From: Acanthochromis polyacanthus
Taxonomy: Eukaryota; Chordata; Actinopteri; Pomacentridae
Reading direction: 5' to 3'
Assembly: GCF_021347895.1 (NCBI RefSeq)
Contig: NC_067126.1
Coordinates: 35,228,482 to 35,292,481 of the forward strand
Length of the DNA: 64,000 nucleotides
The notes below the pieces were generated by a model that saw only the letters and a program-made list of their open reading frames with translations, made no database searches and had not been told where the DNA came from. This document shows positions 35,878-47,100 of this stretch, in pieces. Position numbers and translations under genes: made by a program. The number at the start of each line of letters is the position of its first letter. The first letter of the stretch is position 1.

Positions 35878-36660
35878 GCAAAATGTCAAAAAAGACACAA
35901 AATGACCAATAAAAGGAGGCAAAATGTATAAAATGTAATGCAAAATATATATTAAAAGTTACAAAATGACCACAAGTAGATGCAAAATTACTCCAAAGTT
36001 ATGCAAAACATTAATTAAGATACAAAAGGAGCACAAACTGAAGCAAAACATCTATTAATAGTCACAACATGACCAAAAAAAGATGAAAAAATGACTACAA
36101 ACAAATGTAAAAATATCTCTTAATAATAAAAAAATGGCCACGAAAAAGTGCAAAAAGCCATAAAGAGATAAAAAAAAGATTACTACAAATTAGTGCAAAA
36201 GATCTATTGAATTTCACAAAATGAACACAGACACATCCAAAAGGACCACAAATAGATGCAAAATGACTACAAACTGATGCAAAACATCATTTGAGACACA
36301 AAATGACCAGAGACACACAAAAGGACAACAAAGAGACTCAAAAGATGCACAAAAATACTACAAACTGACAAAACATCTACTGAGAGATACAAAATGATCG
36401 CAAAGAGCGGCACAATGAAAACAAGCTGATACAAATCATCTGTTAACACTAAAGGACCACAAGGAGACACAAACACACAACAAAGGCATACAAAATGACC
36501 ACAAAAAGATAGAAAATGACTGCAAAGAGACACTAAAGAACCACAGTTAGCAGAAAAATGACTACAAACTGATGCAAAACATCCATTAAGAGACACAAAA
36601 TGATCAGAAAGAGACTTAAAATGACCACAAAGAGATTCAAAAAGATTAAAAGATTAGTTA
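35878..36660 (+). repeat. Short-motif degenerate tandem array (tgaccacaaagagac-like)
   Basis: Variants of aaatgaccacaaagagacac and aaactgatgcaaaacatct recur across nearly 800 bp at an irregular spacing of about 12-20 bp. It is A/C-rich on the plus strand. The 109-residue Cys/Phe/Leu-rich frame on the minus strand is a composition artefact. Confidence 0.8.
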
Positions 36661-39600
36661 AAGCAGGTAGAAAGCTCTCATAAAGAAAAAACAGATTTAC
36701 TTCTTCATTGACAACTTTACTAATTTCTTACAAAAATATCCTAAAACGGGTAAGAAACCTGCATTGTTTGTGTGGATTATTGTGTTATCTATTATTGCAT
36801 TTTGTCTCAGAATGTTAGAGGTACTCTAGTGTTGCAAAAATGTATTGGTGATGATCAAATCAACACCTCTTATTATCTTTTTGTCCATTTATTAAACTAA
36901 ACTTACTGTTCCTCATGTCTCAGCTGCGAGGATTTTCAGTTTTCTCATCATATATTTGATATATTTGGTGAAGAAAAAAGCAACAACAGTGCTGAATGAC
37001 TTAGATAATAACTTACCTGAACAGATAAATGAATAATGATTAAGTTTAGTATGAGGCTCCTGTCAGACTGAGGCCTCCTGAGTGAGGAAGTCGACCTCCA
37101 TCCTGACCTCTCAGAGCAGCGGCAGTGAGTCCTGGCTTTAGAAACAGAGAGCACAAATCATTATTTCTACTGCACAAATGTGAACCTCTAACATAATGTT
37201 CCTTTAAAGGCCCCCGTCGCCGATGAAGATGAAAGCTGCTGTTTATGACGGCGTCTTTTCAGACGATTGTCTTTGGTCAGTTACCGTGACATCTCATCTC
37301 CTCCAACAAAGTCCTTAAAATTCCAAATTCCTGCCTTGGGAGTCGGAGCGTTGGGTTTTAAAGAATGTGGCGACTCCGTTTAATGAAGCCAAGCCACGGC
37401 TTCACTAATTAGTCAAGTCCAGTAATGGCTGGAATCCCCAAAAGACAAAGCAGCCAAATACCTGATGGCTACCAATCATGCTCTCCTTCATGGGAAAAAA
37501 TACCCACAATTTATTTTGCTGACTGTCATGTCCCCAATTAGGAGGGACGGTTGAGGGGGAGATCATTCCACAGCAGATTGATTTTAGGTGAAATAAAGGG
37601 CATACTGTTGAAATTCTTCATGTTTTTTGTCTTTATTGATCAGCATATATATTGCAAACAGGATCATTTCGAGGTAAGTCTTAGTAGATTTCTGCTTCAT
37701 GCAAGGATGTCAGGATTTTTCCCTGAAAGTTACTTAATTTACTGTCTTCCTCTCTCATGCAAAACCACTACATTAAAAGAGCTGTGAAGAGCTGATAAAG
37801 ACAGATTTAGCGGGACACTTAGTGAAGCTTTATCTGTGGAATTGTTCTAAAATATATTGATATTCAAAGAATCAAGTCTAGTCTTTCACTGAAGGTTATT
37901 TGACACATCGCTTCCTCACTGTTCTGTTTTTAGCCACTAACTGCTTTAGACATGTAGAATATCCATATTTTTCCATTTACGCCACCATGAAGATGATATT
38001 TGCAGTTTTGCATGTAAAATAAGGAAATGCTGGATGGTTTTCAATGACATTTGATGGATATATGAGGATCAAACATTGAATTTGTCCTACTTCAGTTTAG
38101 AAACATTCAAAAACATCATATTTGACCCTCACCTGTATTTTGCATGGTGTTAATTAAAACACATTACACCAAGACGGTGAACAAGCTTAAGTTTATAGCT
38201 GCTAAAATAACACATTGGGCATTATCATCATAGAGCATTGAGCTACAGTGCTGCTTCACAGAGATACATCGATAGACACTTATTTCTATCCATGCATCTT
38301 TGTGAAGCAGCACAATAAATTGCATTGGAATCGTCTCTGGACAAACCTGACTCCGGTTTGCTGGATTAACAGACAGCTGTGGTTAGCTTAGCTTTGCGCA
38401 AAGACTGGAAGTGTATGTTTTCTTTTTCCCTACATTTTTGTCAAGTTTAAAAAGATCCCCTTTATCACAATGCAAGCTCAGAGGTCTTTTAACCCTAACC
38501 CTACTAACAAATCTCAATAAACATACAATATTCCTTATATAAAAGCTTGTTGAACAGATGTAGTGGTTCACTGGTTGGGTTTTGCTCATGAAAATGTTCC
38601 CTGTTGTATGTCTCAGAGGAGCTAACCTATCTTTTCAATGTCTCTAAATGCCTTTTTCATGCCTGCGCCCAGCCCTGGTGCAGTGTTTCCTGACGCTATT
38701 CATCAGACGTTGGACACGTCCATGATGAGTGAGTCCACATTCCTCACAGTGATGCCAATTAGAAACTCTGACGGTGCAGCGTGACACAGAGACGTCTTTT
38801 GATCATCACAACAAAAGGCCGAAAGACTTGTATAACAGAGTGGATGTCTTCGTGCCTCTCTCCCTCTGTGACCGTAAAAAAATAATTACTGCAGTTCTTT
38901 AAGGGACACTTTAGTCATCCTGCTTTATTTCAAGGTCGAGTCCAAAAAAAAATGCACTAAGTTGAAAAACACAGACACATAAATAGTAACTGTTTCTACG
39001 GCTGTGTTAATCCACAAGGTGCACTGGGGTAAAAAAAAAAAAACACAACTGTTTGCAGGTCCTCACTAATCCCTGTGTTGTGGGAATTTCTTTAGAAATA
39101 CATGCCTTCTGCATTTAAAGTCAGGGAACAATCTACAAAACAGGTGGACCTGAGGGGTTATTATAGGCCTGACTTAAAGCCACGTTCATTAGAGATCACT
39201 TTATGCTTTTAAAGTGCATACTGCCAAACAGATTTAATAAATCAACTTCCAACAAACGAGCTGGCATCGGTCTGAAAGGCCTGAGGCTCCGGGGAAGTTG
39301 CTAATCCAACTCATTTGGCTTTAAATCAGACACTTCTGGATCTCAATTGGAAATCAGACAGGAGCTCATCAGTGATCATTTAAGTTGTAGAGCTACTAAT
39401 GTGGCAGCTTAAGCACAATTATGACAAAATAAATCATAGTTACGAATGTCTGACTCATTAGGGAAATATATGGATCAGCTTTTAGGGGAAGAGGTAAATC
39501 AGACACCGAGATACTAGCACTGTCACGGCTCTCTAATGTACTATAAAAGACTAAATGCAGCACATATTTTACTAGTTTCTGGGCTTTTACACTGAGAAAT

Positions 39601-40194
39601 GTCATGCATATAAAAATAGAGACATTCATGGGTTTAAAATGTATAATAACTACAGGCATCTCTTTATTACTGGTGGCTTATGAGGAATTATTATTATTAC
39701 TATTATTTTGCAGTAACACAACATAAGTCAGAGGATTTATTGTGGCTGCTGTCTGCCTTCAGAATTTAAAGTACCATGAATTTTTCTCACAGATAATGTC
39801 AGGAGTTCTATGGTTTGGATCAGCACCAAACTTCCCCTAACCCTATAGTAATTTATCAACACAACAGATCACGAAGCTGCATCTCAACAAGCATCATCCA
39901 GTCACTGGACTGCCAATAGTGGATGGATGGTAAAGATAACAGCTTGGAGAAAACTAGGAAGTACTGTCTATACTTTAAATCAGTTCACTTTTACAGTAAA
40001 TTCTGCAAACGATTTGTTCATAACTGTAATTCCATCTTGGTATTAGCTCATGTTTGTGTAATTATTTTTTATTTATCCTTATATTTTTCCATATGTTATC
40101 TACTTATGTATGCCTTCAAATAAAATAAAATGTTCCTTTTTTTTTTTTTTTTTTAGTTTATCCCTGTATTTTTTTAAAGGAAATGTGCGCATGC
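36661..40194. other. Intergenic upstream of serpine3; candidate conserved non-coding blocks
   Basis: No coding exon was recognised. Several low-repeat blocks with mixed composition and homeodomain-like words such as taattag (37200-37520, 38640-38870, 39040-39400) look different from the repeat-rich surroundings. A strong 66-nt hairpin lies at 38248-38313. Poly-T occurs at 40137-40155. Confidence 0.4.
38248..38313. other. 66-nt pre-miRNA-like hairpin
   Basis: The left arm starts gtgctgcttcacagagatac; the right arm (38283-38313) ends tttgtgaagcagcac. The arms pair over about 30 bp with about four mismatches or wobbles, around a loop of about 6 nt. The size and near-continuous stem fit a pre-miRNA or a tiny foldback element. 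I do not recognise either arm as a known miRNA, and no target duplication is visible. Confidence 0.45.
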
Positions 40195-40320
40195 CTGCCC
40201 GTCTCTGCTGTGCGCGCGTGTGTGGGTGTTTTCTCCCCTCTGCCCGGTTTGGGATTTGCTGGTCGGTGACATGCCTCCCTCCGCCTGGCTCCTTATAGCC
40301 CCGGGGAGGCAGGAATCCCG
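40195..40320 (+). promoter_or_regulatory. serpine3: Candidate serpine3 core promoter
   Basis: AT-rich DNA switches here to GC-rich, CpG-containing sequence. A TATA-like ccttatagcc (40291-40300) is followed by ccccggggaggcagg. Its position just before a probable first exon supports a promoter, but the start site is not proven. Confidence 0.35.
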
Positions 40321-40598
40321 GACGAGTGGTACGGACGTCGCCGACGGAGACCGCCAACACGGAGCGGAGTGTTTGCCTTTAAACGGGTCTTATGACTGCA
40401 GCCTGCTTCAGAGAGAGACGGAGGACCGGAGGACGAGACCAGACACGACCGGAGGACTGAACCGGAGACTGACCGGAGGACTCACAGAGAAGCCGGGACC
40501 AGTGACTGAGAGCCGGGGACAGACAGGACACAGCTTCCCCTGCAGAGGCTGGATGATCCAGCTGGAGTTAAAACGGATTCTACCTCACCTGTTCACAG
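40321..40598 (+). other. serpine3: Probable serpine3 5' non-coding exon
   Basis: CpG- and purine-rich sequence ends at gttcacag before gtagct, a plausible donor at 40598. It contains three copies of gaccggaggac (within 40414-40485), resembling exonic splicing enhancer text. A spliced join to the acceptor at 40986 would place it directly before the coding exon. The left limit is a guess. Confidence 0.4.
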
Positions 40599-40986
40599 GT
40601 AGCTGCACTTTTACTGACGTCATAGTAACCAAAAATCACCAGAGCAGTTCATTAAGCCAGGATCAGGTGTAGATTCATCAGCCAGTAAGTGCAATAAAAT
40701 GGCACTGAAGGATGCAAAAATATCAAAATGACAGGTTTGAATAATGATTATGCACAAAAAATCTGACTGGATTTTTATCAATCATGCATTTACATGTGAG
40801 AATCATTTTAATGCTGCAGCTACTTTGAGCCACCAGACAAATATATTTTCAAAATGTAGAGTGTTATCTGCAAAGAGAATACTAGACGTCACACGTGTCC
40901 TCTATCATGTAAAATATATTAAACAAATCACTGAGAGTCTTTAGATGACCTCCCTGACCTTTGGTTCTTATTTACTTTCTGTGCAG

Positions 40987-41108
40987 GATTTGGTGTTTTT
41001 TGCTCCTCCTGTTGCTCCTTGTGGACGCCTCCTCTCCTCCCCGTGGACTCATCCTCTCCGTAACCTCCTCTCTTGCTCCTCCTCTCCTCCCTGTGGGCTC
41101 CTGAGGAC
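40987..41108 (+). other. serpine3: serpine3 5' UTR part of the first coding exon
   Basis: It begins after tttctgtgcag and is strongly C/T-rich (repeats of ctcctcctc and tcctctcctcc) up to gaggac before the ATG. No in-frame upstream ATG precedes 41109. Confidence 0.55.
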
Positions 41109-44100
41109 ATGTGTCGTCTGCCGGTGGCGTCACTCTTGGTTTGCCTGTGGTTGGCGGAGGGTTGCCACGGTAACGGCAACCTTCAGGACAGCATGAGGGA
41201 GCTGCACGCCCGGCTGGCCGTCAGCCTCTACCAGAAGCTCGCCCAGACGGAGAACACCTCCAACCTGATCATGTCTCCGACCAGCGTCTCCTTGTCGCTG
41301 GCGCTGCTGCAGCTCGGGGCCCGGGGCAACACGCTGGCCCAGCTGGAGGGAACCCTGGGATACAGCGTGAACGGTAGGTGATCTCATGTTTCTGATAATA
41401 TGCAGGTAGCATTAGTGGCTCCTGGAGAGGGCTGTTGGTACCAGGTGGTGTGGAGCGGTGGTGCTGGCCCTGCAGAGCCCAGCGGTGTCTGGAGCCATAA
41501 TACCTGCCTCCACACCAACTCTAATCTCATTAACCGCTGCTGCAGCTCGGCCTGTGGGTCAACAGGTTGTGTGTTTAATTACAGGCTAAATGAGAACGAG
41601 CTGCCGTTTGCTTTACCTGCAGGACTCGGTCTCACCTGTCAGGGGATGGAAGCTGATGACAGGAGGTTCTGCTTCTACTGTGTGGCTTTGAAGAGTTTCA
41701 CTTCTGAAGCATCCCGATCATGTCTCGTGTCGTCAGCGTCTTGGTGTTAGAGGTTTCTGTGAGCAGAACAGTTTGAAACACAGAACTGCTTAATATATGG
41801 TGGTGGAACAGCAGAAATCTGAAAATTCCCACACAGGAGAAACTGTAACCAGCGAGTGTGTGCCAGTTTTAGTTCGATAAATGTCTTATATGGTCAAATC
41901 ACTGATTCAATGACTAATCCTCTAAAGTCATTTATTCTTAAGTTTGTCTGTTTTTGTCTGGTTTGGTGCTTCTGCGTAGAATAGAAGCCACCTTATGGTA
42001 GAAATCACACAGTGTAGTGACTGCTTATAGGATATAAAATGATTGCTTTTTACTGGTTTATTATCAGACATACATATAAGAAGCAATATAAGCGAATGGA
42101 CAGAATGTAAAACTAACCAAACAGTCACAACACTGAAGAAATCTGAAAGAAAAACAGCATATTGCTTTTATTAACAGCACTAGATTGCAGCTAGAGGCAG
42201 AAGCTAGTATCTCTGTACTGTCAAAACAGAATAATACAGAGAAAGGAGACTCTAGCTACAGACAGGTACAGAAAGATGTGTACAGAGGACATCTACTTCC
42301 TGGTGAAGCCCTAGCAGGAGCCCACAGCAACAGCAACAAGAAAAAGAAGTGAATATTAAAGCATGACAGGAGACAGCCCATAATCAGCTGCTTCTGTTTG
42401 GAGTAACTGCTGAGAGAATCTCTGGTTTCATTTATGTTTTGATCATTTAGTTGCTGGAATGAATATGTTGAATTCTATATTATTTTACAGATTTTGAACA
42501 TGGTGAATTATATTTTAGCAGCAGCACTGATGATCGGATGCTGAAACTGCTGTTAACCCTGGTGTCACCCTATGGGTCAAAATCGACCCGTTTTAAAGTC
42601 TGAAAATGGAGGCAAATAAAATTCACGGTGAAACTTCTGATGTCCACATTGTCGGGAAACTTTTGAACATTTTTTGGTGGAAAAAACAAATGTCAAACAT
42701 GTTTCTTTAAGAACATTCACAGAAAAATCCACCAAAATCCATCAATTTTCCACTGCATTTTGCTGTGAATGTTCTTAAAGAAATAAGAAGTTCTACTGAT
42801 ACATCTGTAATCACTTTTAGATATTTTTGGAAGCTTTTACTCATTTTTGGAAAAATATTTACAAGAATTCTTTCAAAATGAGTTTCTTTTACAATTTTTT
42901 AATTAAAATTTTATAGAAAGAAATTATTGGAATTTTCTTCCTGAAAGTTTTGCAAATTTTCTGAAATTTTGAGTTTTTTTTTTTTTTGCTGAATTTGGGA
43001 TTTTTTTTTTCAGACAAGGAAACCATTTTTGGTGCCCGTAAATGAAGACAACAGGAGGGTTAAACAAGGTCAAGCATTTTCCAGCAGTAGTTGTGCATAA
43101 AGCTGTTCATATCCAGAAAGAAGAAACCTGTCCTTCAGATAATCATCACTCCAGGTCTGATCTAAAACCTTTCCTTCAGACAAATGTCCTTCCGGCTCTG
43201 ATCTGTCCTCTGGGTGCTTCTTTCTGCAGACGCCCAGGTCCAGGACTTCCTGCTGCACTCCCAGGGCGACATGAGCAACAGCAGCCAGGGCATGTGGCTG
43301 CAGCAGACGTGCACGTTGTTCATCCAGAGCGGCGTCCAGCTGCTGTCCCAGTTCACCCAGCATGCAGCAGCCTGGGCCAACACCACCGTGGTCCGAGCCA
43401 ACTTCAGCCAGCCCAACGGCCAAGCAGAGCGAGGAGGACACGGCCACGGTAGTCCAGACGTCTCTATACAGCAGTGACAGAAATACAAACGAGGCAGATG
43501 ACAAAGACAGGGAGAGGGGAGAAAAGAGGAAGGAAAAAGAAGGGCAGGGGCTAGAACAGGGATCATGACAGGCTCAAATCAACCTATTTTACTGTCCAGC
43601 GAAGAATGGGGAACTAAGCAATGGTTTTTAAAGTGTCAGCTCTATAAAGTTTGTAGAGAGGTGATATTTGAGCTCCTAGTGATGAAAAGAAATCAGCTTT
43701 AGCATCCTTACTTTCATATCTGCACCCCTTACATGAAGCTAAATGTAACTCCCTGTTCAGTGAGTCTGCAGACTGGTACCAGTTCCATTAACACTCGTGT
43801 CGTCCTGCGGGTCAAAATCGACCCGTTTTAAAGTTCGAAAATGTGGAAAAAAATAAATATTTTCACAGTGAAACTTATGATGTCCATATTTTCAACATTT
43901 TTTGGAAATCTTTTAACAGTTTTTGGTGGAAAAAAGAAATGTTAAAAATGTTTCTTAAGAATATTCACATAAAAATCAACCAAAATCCAGCGAAATTCGC
44001 TGGATTTTGGTTGATTTTTATGTAAATGTTCTTCAAGAAAATATTAGAAGTTTTACTGTTATATATGTAATCACTTTAGATGTTTTTAGGATTTTTTTGG

Positions 44101-47100
44101 GAAGATTTTTACTCATTTTTGAAAATATTTACAAGAATTTTCTTGCCAAATTTGACGGATTTTTCAAAACTAAAACTTTTAAGGGAAATTTTTAAGGAAT
44201 CATTACAATTTTCTTCCTGAATGTTTTGCAAATTTTCAGAAATTTGGGGATTTTTGCTGAATTTTTTTTATTTTTTTCTGACAAGGAAACAATATTTTTG
44301 GTGCTTGTAAATGAAGACAACAGAAGGGTTAAAAAGTGTTTTTACTTCACAGTATTTCTACACTAAAGGTAATACTAACAGGAAAACTTAAAGTAATTCT
44401 GTGTAGAGGATGTCCTTATTTTTCATGTTTATCGTGTTGCCAGATGTTTGAGGACTTCTTTTAGCATATATTCAGGACTACATGTCATGCTATGAGTTCC
44501 TGTTGTTTCGAAAGAGAAGTTTTAGTCCTGCAATGTTTCTATAAATGCTTCTCCCTCCAGATGAGCCGTGGCCTCTCCAGTCAGGAAGCAGCAGTGGAGA
44601 GCTCTCTGGATCAGGAGAGGCCCAGGCCGAGGCCCTGTGGTGGGGACACCGCCTGCAGGTGGCGCTGGTCAACACGGTGGCTTTCAGGGGCGTCTGGCAG
44701 AAGCAGTTTCTGTTCACCAACACCCAGAACCTGCCCTTCATCCTGCCTGATGGGACTCCCATTAAGGTGCCCATGATGTACCAGGCTGCAGAGGTCAGCT
44801 TTGGTAAGAGAGAGAGTCATCCCCTGGAGGATGCAGTTAGAAGGAACTATTCAGTTTACTTAGACCACTGTGTTATATGACTGGCTGTAATCCTGTGATT
44901 AGTTTCACTCACCTGGAGTCTGTTCTGCTGCACGTTTCACGCAGCATCCTCCCCTTCTGCTCTGACTGTGTTTCCTCTTAGCGGCTGGAAACTCATCAAC
45001 GTGCACGCTGAGACCGACAGGTTTTAGTGAAGGTTTAGATTGTGCAATAAGATCGATCCTCCTGGTCCTTCAGGTGGTGAAGGCTTTTTATTGATCGAGC
45101 TCTCCTCCCTGCATGCAGACGCTCCACCAGCAGTTCCCCTGACTACTGTCCAGGCTGCTGTTCCTTCATCCTTGGCTTTAACAGGCTGTTATGTTTGTTT
45201 TACAGAAACCCTTTCCTTAAATCTACAGCAGGATAACAGGGAGCTGCAGCCTGATCTTTCTCCTGCAGTGAATCAGTGGTTTGGAGATATTCCTGGCTGA
45301 GTCAGATCATGTTATTCAGACCCTGTTAGGGGTCGCCTTGAGCTCAGTGGAGGTTTTTTAGCTTCACCACTGAACAGATCTCAGCTCTCTTATTCCAGCA
45401 GTAGTTTTCAGCAGAACCTACTGAGATTTATTAGCTCGTCTAACAGTCTCAGATAGAGTTATTGACTGAACAGTGCAGAGGATTTAACAGCTTAACATTT
45501 ATAGCTGATAATGTCAGTGCTGATGAAAGTTTACCGAGCTGTTATTTCTATCCTTTAAAAACACTAAACCTATCTATCTATCTATCTATCTATCTTGAAT
45601 TTAAAAGAGCAATATTTCTATGAACATTTTGAACTTGAATTATTTAAACTTGTGAGATGGTTGTTCCATAAAATTTGTCAGTGACAGTTCTGATCATCAA
45701 GGTGGTGTTTGACAGTTTCTTTCTTTGTCATTTTCTGAACTAAATGACATTAATCCCTCTCCACTATCTGGTCCTCATCAACCAGTTCTTCCTCTATCAG
45801 ACATGCAGCTCCACATTTATTAGAAACTCAGTTATCTTTGTATTCTCTTTATTTTCCGGTCTTGCCTGTATTCAATTACAGCTTTGTTCCATTCAGGACA
45901 TTTAAATACATTTTCTTTCACCATCCAATAATTGTTTATTATCACTGTGACAAGAAAAAAGTTTTCACTTCCTACATATTTCATAAAATGTTTAGTTAAA
46001 TATATGTTTCTCAGTTACAAATTATGAGTCATTTCCGTTTCTACTCTGGTGTTGTCTTTCTTTTAATCTGTTGGATATGGTTCTGTGACGTTTAAAATAA
46101 AATCAGGTGAAACTAAATTCTGCTGATGAGTGAATCAGAAGAAGTCCTGACCTCGCTGACCTCCCCTCAGGTCAGTTCAGGACGGGATCGGATCAGCGCT
46201 ACACGGTTCTGGAGCTGCCGTTCCTGGGCCGCTCCCTGAGCCTGCAGGTGGTTCTACCCAGCGAGAGGAAGACGCCGCTGTCCTCCCTGGAGGCTCAGCT
46301 CACACAGCGCCACCTAGCGTCCTGGGACACCGGCCTGCGCAGAACCAGGATGGACATCTTCCTCCCCAGGTAGAGAATAATGCTTCAGGATTAGAGACTG
46401 GTTCAGGACTTACAGACTTTGGTTCATAAATGTGGATCTTCTTGTGGTGTTTCCAGATTCAGAATGCAGAACAAGTTCAACCTGAGGTCGGTGCTCCCCG
46501 CTATGGGCATCAGCGATGCCTTCAACCCCACAGCAGCCGACTTCACCGGGATCTCAGGTCAGTCCATAAGCATCCAGGATGTCCTTCAGGTTTAAGCTCA
46601 GGTTCTTCAGGTGTCTGACAGTCTGTTCCTTCTGCAGTGGAGGAGGGTCTCTATGTGTCTGATGCCTTCCATGAAGTCAGGATAGAAGTCACGGAGGACG
46701 GGACCAAAGCAGCTGCTGCGACTGGTGATAATATGACAGATATTAATAGAACAAATAGATTTTAACCCTCCTGTTGTCCTAATTTATGGGCACCAAAAAA
46801 ATAGCGTTTCCTTGTCCGAAAAAAAATCCAAAAATTCAGCAAAAAAATTCCTGAAAATTTGCAAAACCTACAGGAAGAAAATTCCAATAATTCCTTAAAA
46901 GTTTCCCTTAAAGGTTTTATTTTAAAACAATCCTCCAAATTTGGCAAAAAAAAAATCCTGTAAATATTTTCAAAAAAATTAGTAAAAATCTTCCAAAAAA
47001 AATCCTAAAAATATCTAAAGTGATTACATATATATCAGTAAGACTTATAATATTTTCTTTAAGAACATTCAGAAAAAAATGATCTTTGGTTGATTTTTTT

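Noticed and set aside
36267..36596. 109-codon Cys/Phe/Leu-rich minus-strand ORF
   Set aside because: It is produced by the short-motif array; its repeats of SLCSHF-like text follow the DNA repeats.
40220..40672. 150-codon open frame across the presumed serpine3 first exon
   Set aside because: It starts at a non-ATG codon, runs past the probable donor at 40598 and resembles nothing; it is a result of GC-rich composition.
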